From NCBI GenBank assembly GCA_033032865.1, contig JAWHQI010000051.1:11302001-11366000 (forward strand): 64,000 nt of DNA, read 5' to 3'. This DNA comes from Dactylorhiza incarnata (Eukaryota; Streptophyta; Magnoliopsida; Asparagales; Orchidaceae). The position numbers and the translations under genes were made by a program. The notes beneath the pieces were generated by a model. The model ran no database searches and was not told the DNA's origin. It was given only the letters and a program-made list of their open reading frames with translations. Within the stretch, counting starts at the first letter, position 1. Each line of letters begins with the position of its first letter. Positions 43,966 to 54,784 of this stretch are shown one piece after another.

Positions 43966-45980
43966 ATGTTCTATTTTCTGTATTTTTTGAATTTCAAAAA
44001 ATTTCTAAAAATATATTAATTTATATTTTCTACTTAGTTTTGCACTTCTGTGTTTCTTTCTTTTTTGAAAAATCAAATACAAAACTACAAAAACCAAATT
44101 ACAAAAAAATATGTTTTTATTTTTCGCTTGTGTTGTTTCCTTTGTTTAAAGTTCATCTTTATGCAAAAATCAAATATAAAATTTACAAAAGCAACAATTA
44201 CAAAAATATGTTTTTATTTGCTAAAATCAAATACAAAAATATAAAACTTTAAAACTATCACAAAAAAAATTGTATGATTTTTTCAAGCATGATTTAATCT
44301 ATTTCGAAATTCTACAATGTTACAATTTATCTTTTCAAACTACTTTGGAAATTGTCTTTCTTCATTCTTTGATATATCTATTCAAATGTGCATCAATTAT
44401 AGTTTAAAAGTTGTGTAGGATCAAGCTTAGCATGCCTCTAAGTATGAGAAATGCTTTATGTTTGATAATGATATTTATTCACTCACCTTTTTTTGGCATT
44501 GTCTACATATGTATTTAATCTAAGAATGCTTGTGTATGTTTTGTATTAGTACAAATAAATTAAAATTGCACAAGTATCTTACCTACACTCCTTATTTTGC
44601 ACTCTTAAAAATTAAGAAAAGTGGTTATGTTTTTCATAAATTCTATTGATTTGCAAAACAAGTGTATTCGGAGAACTTTGTATAAAACAAAATTATAAAA
44701 TAAATGACAAAGATAACTCCACCAAGCACTACTTGAACCTCCTGATAAGCCTTAAGAAGCATTGTGAGGTTGAGCACCTTGGAAAGAATAGTAAAGTGTC
44801 TTGTGCAAATCAAATCTTTCTTTCAAAAATAAGAAAAACCACTTACTCTTAAGTACACCGGATCACTAGTCTCAAAATTCAAAATAAAATATGTGATCCC
44901 CCAAGCACTACTTTGCACCCTGATAAGTCTTGATGAGCATTGTGTGTGCAGAGCACCTTGGTAGTTGTACTTTTTATTGTGCATTAAAATGTGTGGAGTA
45001 ATCTTATTTGTGTTTTATTGTGCTCGTACTTTACATATATCTTGTATTTTTGATCAAAACATTTGTTTACAATACTCAAAAATACACTTATGTGCACATC
45101 ATTATCTTCCATAACACTTCTTCTCATGAGTATTGGATCCTAATGCTAATTCTATATTACTTTTTATTTATGAAATGCACTAGTTATCCTAGCATGTGTT
45201 CTACAATGTTTTATATGTTTTTGGAATTATGAATTAAAGTAACATTGTAGTAATTTTTTTTTATAAACATTATTTCATGCTTGGTTATTATCAAATTTAA
45301 AGTTCTAAATGCAAAATGATTTACAAAAACATCATCTTTTGTGAACTTTAACTCATATTTTTTTTGGATTATCATTACTATTTGATGTTTTTGTATTGCT
45401 ATAAGTCTTCCGCATCTTAACCATATAAGTGTTTTACCTTGCGTTTTTATGCTTACTTAATATCTTGTCTTCTTTGCATCATCACTTATTCCTCAAAATT
45501 CCTATCTCTCATTACGTGATAGATTTCCTTGAAACACTTTTTATTGGTTACTTCTAACATAAAAATCTTTTATGCTAAAAACTCTGAAAATTTTATAATG
45601 CTTATAACTCTGATCAATTTCAATGAAAAACAACTCTAAAACTCCTTATCATTTACTTAAAAAGCTCGATCATGCCTTATTTTCTACTTACAAACTTTTT
45701 GGTGCTTTGTTTCCCTACCCTCTTTTGCTAATAACAAAGGGGGAGAACTAACATGATAAATATAACTCGCTATCATAAACCCAACATGACAAATTCAGAT
45801 GATAGCTTACATATTAGGGGAGCACTCACTTAGGGGGAGCATATATTTATGGGGAGCAATTCTATATGCCAAAATCGACAATTATCCTAAGTCATCACTC
45901 TCACACACACACACAAGTATGTTTCTTCATGCTTATATATATTAATGCTTTGATTTATCATTAATGGATTTGTTATTATC
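43966..45980 (+). other. Element C long AT-rich 3' non-coding region
   Basis: About 2 kb with no supported gene. An imperfect direct repeat of about 65 bp occurs at 44718-44783 and 44903-44967; each copy begins CCAAGCACTACTT and ends near AGCACCTTGG. From 45730 onward several G-rich purine tracts appear (45736, about 45817, about 45832, about 45850). This resembles the multiple polypurine tracts known in Sireviruses. Confidence 0.6.
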
Positions 45981-45991
45981 AAAAGGGGGAG
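45981..45991 (+). other. Element C polypurine tract
   Basis: AAAAGGGGGAG lies two bases before the 3' LTR. Confidence 0.85.
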
Positions 45992-45993
45992 TT

Positions 45994-47202
45994 TGTTGGA
46001 ACATGACCTTCCGCATCTCCTAGGTTTGAGAATAACAAATCCTATGTGTATTTGATCTTATGTGTTCAAGTGTGCAGGTAAACATAGTCCATATGACTCA
46101 AGGAGTACTCATGATGACTGCCCCCAAAATTAAAGCCAGAATTCGAAGAGGCTCACTAGCGCCGGCGGTAGCACCTAGCGCCGGGCGCTAGCGATGAAGA
46201 GCGCAATTCTGGGAGCTGTTATAGAAGGCGCTAATGCCTGGCGGTAGCGGATAATGCCGGTGGTAGCGCTGCACACAGAAGGAATAAAAGCAACGTTGCC
46301 GCGGATTGAAGATCCTGCCGCGCAAAAAGTTTCTTAATCAGGGATAGTGCCGGCGGTAGCTACTAGCGCTGTCGGTAGCATGGCGCACAGAAGGCATAGA
46401 GAAAATTGTTGCCGCGGATGGGAGATTCTGCCGCGCAAAACGTTTCCTAATCCGAGCTAGCGCCGGCGGTAGCGCTAGCGCCGGCGGTAGCGCTTGGGCT
46501 ATAAAAGGACCCCCTCTCCTCTTGTTTTCGCATACACACCTATTGCATACACCTCAGAGAGAGAGTACTATAATTCCAGAGGCTTGTCTTAGCCGAAATT
46601 TGAGGTCCCAGCGAAGCTCTGCCAATTTTTGAAGGAGAATTCCATCACGCCGAATCCAGACGAAGTCCGCTTCAACAATCGTTGATTCTACAGCAGATCT
46701 TCATCTCCGACTTCAGAAGTTCATCTTAAGGGAGGTTTTGTTATTTTATTTCTCTTTCTTCATTGTAAACGGTAGTGAAATCGCCTCGTATTGGCGACTA
46801 GGTCTGGGGTAGACTTAGGGCTGAAATTCGCTTCGTGTTGGCGACTAGATCTAGGCTAGTTCTAGGGGGTGCTCGAGGCCACATCCGGGGAAGGATTGGC
46901 TAGAGCGGCTTGAGGCCGAATCCAGGGAGGATAAGGCTAGGGCCACCTGTTCGCGAGGAAGCGAGTCGGGATAGATAACAAAAAGAGTTTTTTTATTATT
47001 CGCCCCCGATCTCTAGCGTCATTGAGATCAAGTTTTGTAAAACTTGTTTAACATTAATAAAGCTTGTCTCTCTTTATTGTTTTACTTGATCTCTCATTAT
47101 ATTAATCTTGCAATATTTCAAAGTTTTCTAAATATAATTCTATGTTTTTGAAAACCCTTATTCACCCCCCCCCCCCCTCTAAGGGCGTCGACCGATCCAA
47201 CA
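45994..47202 (+). repeat. Element C 3' LTR
   Basis: 1209 bp, uninterrupted. It shows directly what the split 5' LTR looked like before D inserted. GC-rich U3 repeats run 46150-46495. TATA box at 46500-46507. Poly-C run of 13 at 47165-47177. Confidence 0.93.
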
Positions 47203-47207
47203 CCTAA

Positions 47208-47992
47208 GGGATCATCCAAGAGAACAAATCATTGGAGATCAGAACCAAGGTGTACTAGACATAAGTAGGGCTCATAATGAGGCCCTATTCTTGAGCTTCC
47301 TATCACAAATGGAGCCCAAGAAGTTTGAAGAAGCCAACTAAGACACATTTTGGATTCAAGCCATGCATGAAGAACTTCTTCAATTCAAAAGATGCAAGGT
47401 ATGGAAGTTGGTGCAAAATCATCTAGGACACAACATTATTGGCACCAAATGGATTTACAGGAACAAGTTGGATGAAAATGGAGTAATCATCAAAAACAAG
47501 GCTAGATTGGTAGCCAAGGGCTATAGACAAGAAGAGGGAATAGACTTTGATCAAACCTTTTACCCCTGTTGCATTAAAAGCAATTAGGCACTTGTCAATT
47601 CCTAGGAAGGAGGTTGATAACTTGGAGCAGCAAAAAGCAGACAAGTGTGGCAATATCCACTGCTGAGCCTGAATACATTGCTGCAAGATGTTATTGTGCA
47701 CAACTATTGTGGATTCAACATCAGTTAGAGGACTACAACCTCAAGGGAAGTGAGTCTCCTCTTTATTGTGACTCATCCAGTGCTATCTCTATTACTAATA
47801 ATCATGTCTCTCATAGCAGACTAAGCACATAGAGATAAGATATCATTTTATAAGAGAACATGTTGAATGTAAATATATCTTCCTTGAATTTGTCCCCACT
47901 GACACTCAAGTTGCTGATATTTTTACAAAGCCATTGGATGAGGCAAAATTTAATGCTTTCAAGATTGATCTTGGAATGTTAAATATTGAATA
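47208..47992 (+). pseudogene. Element H: RT start fused to RNase H by internal deletion
   Basis: This continues H after element C. The stretch before RT (47208-47360) and the RT N-terminus (IGTKWIYRNK, then KARLVAKGYRQEEGIDFDQTF) are Copia. After PVALKAIRHLS the sequence jumps, near 47597, into FLGRRLITWSSKKQ, the start of the RNase H core. Intact Copia elements have over 300 residues between these points, including the YVDD active site, so roughly 1 kb is missing. RNase H continues (STAEPEYIA, then CDSSSAI) with a frameshift near 47820 and ends in NIE at 47992. Confidence 0.85.
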
Positions 47993-48511
47993 GTGTCAAA
48001 TATTTCATTCTTTCAATCATCTATGATAATATGCTTGATTATAATATGATTCAAAAATGTTCTCACATCAATTCCTAGTGACATGATTAGGTCATAACAC
48101 ATTCAGATCTCAAAAGGATTAATGATTAGATAGAAAGGTCAGCTAAAACAGAAATGACTATTTCAGCTGAGTCGCTGAGACAGCTGGGAAAAATCTCAAC
48201 TGAGCCGCTGAGACTGCCAAACTATCCAAGCGGTTGACAGTGCTCTGTCCCAGCGTTTTATGTCACCGTCTCAGTGGTTATGCTGAGACAGGATGGTCCC
48301 CTTACAGTTTGTCTATATGCAACCCCAACAGACCTAATTCTCCTTACAATTATAAGTTCATTTAACCCTAATTATAAGGGCTAATCAAAACACAGATACA
48401 AGCCAAATAAATAGACAATTGTCAATTAATGAAAGCTACACAACCTTTCCCTCCTAGCCGCCGAGACGAATCATATTCTCCTCTGTCCCAGCGCATTCTT
48501 CTATAGCAATA
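47993..48511 (+). promoter_or_regulatory. Element H spacer before env-like ORF, with LTR-type motifs
   Basis: No ORF. 48160-48300 holds CCGCTGAGAC-type sites like those in H's LTR: the exact 10-mer is at 48205-48214, as at 51918-51927. The 12-mer TGAGACAGGATG is at 48284-48295, as at 52061-52072. A further GCCGAGACGA site lies near 48466. A TATA-like CTATATGC is at about 48309. This could be an internal promoter for the downstream ORF. Confidence 0.5.
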
Positions 48512-51372
48512 ATGGAACCCAAGAGTTCATAGGATCTTTTGGAGGGGTATGAGATAGTGAGAAATGGATTTGCACATACTCCAGAAGATATAAAAGGAGT
48601 GATTCAACTGCTGGAAGAACAAGGCCTGGAATACATTCTATCTGAACCCACAGTCATTCTCAGAACTGAAGTTCTGGAATGGTTCACTAATGCCAAATTG
48701 TCCTCCTCCAAGTCTTCCTTAAAGTCCAAAATAGGAGGAGACAGAGTGAAAATCTCCTCGGTAAGAATTGAACAAGCATTCCACATTCCCTCATGCAACA
48801 AGGATGAGGAGGAAAAAATTTCTGAAAATGACAAGAAGAAAGCTCTGAAATGGAACAAGGATTGGCTCATTAAAAAGAAAATTATTTAATCAAAAAGGCA
48901 AATTATTGTCAGATAAAGTGGGCAAAGCACTTCTATGCAAGCCCGGGTCTCATGATATCATCTCACAATCCATGTTTGACATCATGACAAGGATCATTCT
49001 AACCAAGAGAACTTCCTGGGGAGAAGTCATATTTCAAAGACTTAAGGAATGTCTACCAGCACCAAATATGGGCAGAAGTCTATCCCTATATCTGATCCAT
49101 ACCTATCCTGAGAAGTTTAGGGATTAAAAGGATCCAATATCCCTTAACTGAAAAGGATGGATATAAAGAAATTGGATAGGTTCACCAAGGTGCTCTCCAT
49201 GAGCCAGCCCACTGATGCAAAGGAAAAAGGGAAAAAGAAAACTATATCAGCACAGATGCCAAGATTGATCATGACAAGCTCTGAGTCAGACCACTCAGAT
49301 AAGAATGAAAATGTTGATGCTGATACTGGATCACCCAGCATTCCTGACAAAGATGCTCAACTGGATGGCATGCCTGCTGACCATGTCCATCCACAGGACT
49401 TGGGAATAGATAGCACATCTGGTAACTAATTCATAAACTCAACATTACTATTAATGTTATCTAATCATAACCATAACCAATCTACTAGTTAATCTCTAAT
49501 AAATCCTAAATAATATTGACCACAGCTCCTCAAGGCCAAATGGATGCTCCATCTGAGGGGCAGCATCAACAAGAACCATCTTCCATAAATGTGACAAGTG
49601 ACAAAAATGAAAGTGAAGGAGACAAGACTGATAAGGACAAAGTACCTTCTCCTATGGACTTACAATACAATCATACTAGATCTTGAAAGAAGAATCTCAC
49701 TTAACATTGATGACTCCCCAGCTCTCTGGGATTTACCACCACAAGGAAAATCTGATGCCCCATCTGAGGGGGAGAAGCTGAGAAAGCCATCAGCTGGTAG
49801 AGATGATGTCCTTTGTAAGAATTACTAACCCATCTTTACTATTGCTAAGTCATTAGATCTAACTCCACATACTTATCCCAGCTTTCCTGGAATCATCTGA
49901 TCAAGAAGCTCTATCTGAGGGGGAGGAACCAGATAATGTTGATGCTGATATTAATGATGAGGATAATTATTCTGCCCAAAGGGACAACATACGTCCAGAT
50001 CAGGGCATGCCTACAGCTAAAGTGCAAATTATACCTCAAGTGGTCCCTCCTCCAAGTCCAAAAAGGATCCCAGACCCCAATTACTACTGATTAGCAAGCC
50101 TCAACCTCTATTTCCACACAGTCCAATCAGAGCATTCTAGATGCTATTCAGATTATGTTAGAGACTCATCTAACTTCTATGAAGGACTAGGTAGACCAGT
50201 CAACTTCTACAGTCAAAGCATACATTGATCAGTCCATCCTCAATATAAGATCTGAAGTTATGGATGAAGTCAAAGAAATCAAAGAAGACACTGTCATCAT
50301 GAACTAACAGATGATCAAGTGGTTTGATCTGGCAGAGAAATCTGGGGTCTCTCAAAATATAATTCTCAGATCAATGGACAAACATCTCCAACTCTCTGAA
50401 CAGGATATGTCCTATGTGAAGAATTATGTAAGCAAGACAGATGAGGTGATTGAAAAATCCTCATATCATATACAAGAATATGTTTACTCCACTGCTTTGA
50501 AATTAAATGGTGAGGCTGACAGAAACAAGGATGGGCTCAAGGCTGATATTGAGAGGAACATGGATGAACTAAAAGCTGATATGGATAATATCTTCCAAAC
50601 AATCTCTGGCATAATAACTGCTGCTCAGCAGGAGAAGTCAAAGAATATATGAAGAAGCTAGAAAGGGGGAGGATAACAATGCTATAACAAATTCTGAGCT
50701 AGCCCTCAAGCTCCTGCAAGGAACTAGGTTAGCTTTGAACCTTCCTCTCCTGGACAGAAATAGGGAAGAAGATTGGAACTTCCCAAGTCAGGAGCAGATT
50801 TCTCAAAATGTCAGACTGGCAAAAAGAAGAGAAAGAGAGCATGTAATGCTAGTGGAAGAATTTATGGAAAAAAGCAAAGGGATGAGCAGTCTAGGGATCC
50901 AGACTTTGAGTATTGAAGTGAAGACTCCAAAAGTATAATACTAAATGCCCGGCTAATCCATGGTCAAATCTGCAAAGACATTGATAAGGTTTATCTATCT
51001 GAGGAGTGGATAAAGCACTTAGAATGAAACACCAAAAGAGATAGGATATTCAAAGCCAATCTGGTAAGGAAGGACAACTAAAGAAGGATGCCCTCAAAGT
51101 AAATTCCTATGCCATTCCTATACTTCAGGAGACAAGAAAATAGGAGGAAGATAGCAGAAATTGAGGCAGCTAATGCTAAACAAGACACTACCACAAATCT
51201 TCCTAAGAACATGGAGGTGGCTGCTGAAGATAAGGAGATTCCACCACAGAAAGATGAGGTGGTTGCAGAAAATGTGGCTGTTACTGCAGACCAAGAGGCT
51301 TCAGCTAAAGGCAAAGAAGTTGTTGTTGACATAGCTGAATGTTCAACTTCCTTTAAGAAGAGAAAAATTTAA
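48512..51372 (+). pseudogene. Element H env-like third ORF, degraded
   Basis: A chain of frames starts at ATG 48512 (stop at 48530). Continuing, it reads AHTPEDIKGVIQLLEEQGLEY, then VRIEQAFHIP. After a frameshift near 48890 comes GKALLCKPGSHDIISQSMFDIM and YLIHTYPEKF. This resembles the env-like or extra ORF found 3' of pol in Sireviruses. The following 49157-50100 is acidic and disordered and contains three CATCTGAGGGG-type repeats (49549, 49758, 49911). 50311-50652 is a strongly helical, coiled-coil-like segment. 51109-51372 is charged and Ala/Glu-rich. Many stops and frameshifts make it non-functional. Any envelope role is only by analogy; I see no clear signal peptide. Confidence 0.6.
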
Positions 51373-51759
51373 ATGAATGTATTTAAGTGTTAGGAATTTC
51401 TCAATGTATATTGAACAAAGAATCATTACTTAATATGAAATGCAATTGAATGATTTGGTGAAATGATTACTTAATGTTATAAGCCAATCTGAGCCACAAC
51501 TTAAATTTTACTCTATGTAACTGTTTATATTTATCTATGATGCATTGACATGATTATCTAATCATATAATTGGGTTCATAATCACTATTGGTACTATGCC
51601 TCTCATGAATATTATCTGTTGTGATATTATCTTTGATGCAATAAAATTGTTTACATGTGTATACGATGAATGCCCTGTAGTGAAATAACATGATAAATAA
51701 TTATTTTCATATGTACCTTAGCATTGAGGGTATTCTGCCTTCTTCAAATAGGGGGATAT
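51373..51759 (+). other. Element H 3' untranslated region and polypurine tract
   Basis: AT-rich with no ORF. It ends in CAAATAGGGGGATAT (51745-51759), the plus-strand primer tract, directly before the LTR. Confidence 0.75.
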
Positions 51760-52339
51760 TGTTGGGAATATTACCCTCAACGTTCCCTTGATTTGAAGAA
51801 GCTTCACACTCAATGCTAAGTACAAGTTGTATTTGATAAACTCTATTTTACATCATGTCTATGCAGGGTTTGGTCATTCCCAAGATATGCAATAAGTTCA
51901 GAGGTTTACTGCCAAAACCGCTGAGACGAGTTCACTGTCTCAGCTGAACTGCTGAGACATGGCCAGGAGCCGCTGAGAAGGTGTCTGGGCATGTTCAACT
52001 GCGGATAGAGAAAATCTGTTAGGGCTAGCGGATCCGCTGAGATGGTACAAAAGTAGTTATTGAGACAGGATGTTGTCTCAGCCCAACCGCTGAGATAGAT
52101 TCAAATGTTCTGGCGGGTTTGCTTTTGGCGCAACATGCTGTAAAGCAAGATAGGATGTTCCAATCACCTCCATGCTCTGTCAGGAGGACATCTGATAGCC
52201 ATTGAAGACTGGAGGAGTATAAAAGAATCTGTTAGGGCTTTGTAAAAGCACACTTACTCACTGAAGAAGGAATACTATTGTTCCATTGACGGCAGCCAAG
52301 AAAGCTATCTCTTCCTACTTCCAGAAGCTACAAGGAGAG
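51760..52339 (+). repeat. Element H 3' LTR, 5' portion
   Basis: Starts TGTTGGGAATATTACC after the polypurine tract. U3 holds repeated CCGCTGAGAC/GTCTCAGC motifs (51917-52100). Element F inserts after 'aaggagag' at 52339. The rest of the LTR would lie beyond the window end. Confidence 0.8.
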
Positions 52340-54784
52340 TGATGATTTAAAATTTGGATTGCTTCTTGTTTCTTTGTTTTGGTTAACCTTTATTTGATGA
52401 GATTAGAATTAGGCGGGTGTTTCCAAAGAGTCTCGCAAGTACTCCTACTTTGAGAAATTAAACGTTATCCTATCGAAAGATAGAAGTAACGGTCTTTTTC
52501 TGCTTTTGAAATATTGACGATTACACCTCGGCTACAACGCCGAATTCTATTGATTTTAAAAATAGCAAAGGAGAGTTTTGCACTAAATTGGTTTGAAAAG
52601 CTTTTGTTTAATTTTTTTTAATCCGAATTAACCATATAATAAAGGCAAGTATACCTTATAGTGAGTAATACAGGATATTTTGTTTTAGAAAATATCGAGG
52701 TCGTATATTTCCGCGGATCGTGTTGATTAAGCTACTTTGAGGAACGAATTATTACTTTATCGGAATAAGTTTTTAGTTGGGTTTTAAAAGAAAATGATAA
52801 TAAGCGTATAACTAGAGTTCTAAACGATGATAATAATAACGCCCGATGTCGAATTACCTTGAGATGAAAATAGTCTTTTGTAGAAGTAAAAGAGATGACT
52901 TTTTAAAACATTAAAATGGCTTGGCCGAGGAGGTTCCATAATTATGAACGCTCCTCTCTCGAGGGTACGCCCACCTGAGATTATGAATTTTCGACCATCG
53001 AATCTTCTTAATACTCGCCTTATGTTGTGAACCCTGCTATTGGGTTTTTACTTCCAATTCGGGAGACTTACCTCATCCTCTCTCGAGGGTAGAGCGCACT
53101 TCTCTTTACCCGTGAGTGATCATTCCGTACGCATGAGCCTCTCGGCTAACTAGTGTACGGAGACGTAAATGAAAACCACACATCAATTATGTGGCTTCAC
53201 TCAACGTTATTCTCGGGTAAACCTTAAGCGTTAATTATTTTAGAAAGAGATGTTTTATTTTTAGAAAAACTATTTTTGTGTCCCAATGCTCTTCGACATC
53301 GTGCGCTAAAGGAAATTAGCCACTCATCGGAATGGAGACGGCATTAACAGTTGGAAAATACATGTTTAATAATTTTAGCGGATATAAGCGAATAAAAAAA
53401 GAGAAATAAAAAGACTTATATAAAAGCAGTAATAGTATCCGTCCCAACCGTCTTAAATAAGAGCTAAAAAGTTCTTAGTCTCTTATTCAAGATGGGGCTG
53501 GTATAGAAATGAAAGACATATAAAGGTGCAGAAATAATATCCATCCCAACCGACTAAAACAAGTGCTAAAGTAAATTAGCCTCTTATTCAAGGTGGGGGT
53601 GGTATATAACAGTTATATAAAGACTGAAATAAAGCTAAGTTACAAAAAAGAAAAACACTATCTCATATACGCACGCACTCTACTTGTAAATAAAAGACTG
53701 AATCGAAAGAAAGCGATAAATAAAGCGTTAAAAGAAAGCGATAAACTATTTTTATGAAAGCAATAAACTAAATTACGAAAGCAATAAAGTTATATTCATA
53801 CACACAAACACACTAACAAAAATAAAAAAGAAGATGATCCAAATGAGAAAACAACATTTTATTTCTAAAAGGCGAAAATTACAAACGAACATAAACTTAA
53901 TTGCATAAAGAGAACTCACAATCACTCAAAGAACTCAGAAAAACATTACAAACACTCAAAATTTGGATGGCAAATGCTTCAGCCGAGCCCTCCTATTTAT
54001 AGGAAAATTTCCTTTTTTACACGCCCTAGGTCACGGGCGTGACTTGGATGTCACGGGCGTGACCCTGGGGCGTGATATTTATGCGTGTTAAGGGGTCGCA
54101 TCCACCATCTTTTGGAAGGTCTGGCCATCAAACATGGCTGCACACGGGCGTGACCTGCAATGTCACGGGCGTGACAGTGGGCGGCACATATCCGCTTTAA
54201 CTGGGGGCGTGACGGCTAGCGTGTGCGCTGGATTCTTCGAACGCCTGGACAGAGAGAGTTCGTCGAATGCAGATCGACGTTCGTCGAACGCTGGACGCTA
54301 AGAAGGATTCGTCGAACGCTGGACGCCGTTTGTCGAACGCTGGGGCAGAGGGAGTTCGTCGAACGCAGCTTGGAAAGCTTTCGTCGAACGCAGCTCGGAG
54401 AGCTTTCATCAAATGCAGGGGAGGGCGCTTTCGTCGAACGCAGCTTGTAGAGCTTTCGTCGAACGCATCTTGGAGAGCTTTTGTCGAACGCAGGTGCAGA
54501 GTGCTTTCGTCGAACGCAGCTCGACTTTCATCGAACGCAGCTTGTCTTTCGTCGAACGCAGATTACACGCCCTTGGGTTACTGGCGTGGCATGTTGTCAC
54601 GGGCGTGACTCAGGGCGTGACTTGACAAAAAATTGCCAAAATCTGCAAAATCAAAAATTAAACTAAGTTAGTAAAAAAAATGATAAAACAAGCAATTTAT
54701 TCATTAATTTACATAGAAATTTACAATATTAATTAAAATTATACTAATAATTATACTAAAAATACATATATTTTTTACTTATCA
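52340..54784 (-). repeat. Element F 3' LTR
   Basis: TGATG...TTATCA ends on the plus strand. U3 includes CACGGGCGTGAC-type near-palindromes (54016-54070, 54141-54175, 54595-54625) and a run of about 12 short TTCGTCGAACGCAG units (54236-54563). TATA box (minus strand) at 53994-54001. Two CTCGAGAGAGG blocks occur in R/U5 (near 52955 and 53087). Confidence 0.9.

Larger units (their letters stand above)
19285..47202 (+). mobile_element. Element C: non-autonomous Sirevirus-like Copia with antisense ORF
   Basis: The ends are TGTTGGAAC...CCAACA with a perfect target duplication cctaa (19280-19284 and 47203-47207). Removing D leaves about 8.2 kb: a 5' LTR of 1225 bp, PBS, gag, no pol, an antisense ORF, a long AT-rich region with several polypurine tracts, and a 3' LTR of 1209 bp. 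LTR divergence is about 3-4% by eye. The 16-bp length difference is one extra 18-bp GC-rich repeat unit in the 5' LTR minus two bases of a poly-C run. With no RT or integrase, movement must have relied on enzymes from another element. It is inserted between integrase and RT of H. Confidence 0.9.

Noticed and set aside
43809..45232. Small plus-strand ORFs in the C 3' region
   Set aside because: AT-rich, Lys/Phe-biased sequence with no domain. A chance origin is most likely.
48539..48889. Independent host gene in the 48.5-51.4 kb region
   Set aside because: It lies between the RNase H and the polypurine tract/LTR of H, as expected for a Sirevirus third ORF, and no introns restore the frame.
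54223..54666. Overlapping ORFs in the TTCGTCGAACGCAG repeats of F's LTR
   Set aside because: Several frames are open because of the short repeat; they also occur in the other LTR.
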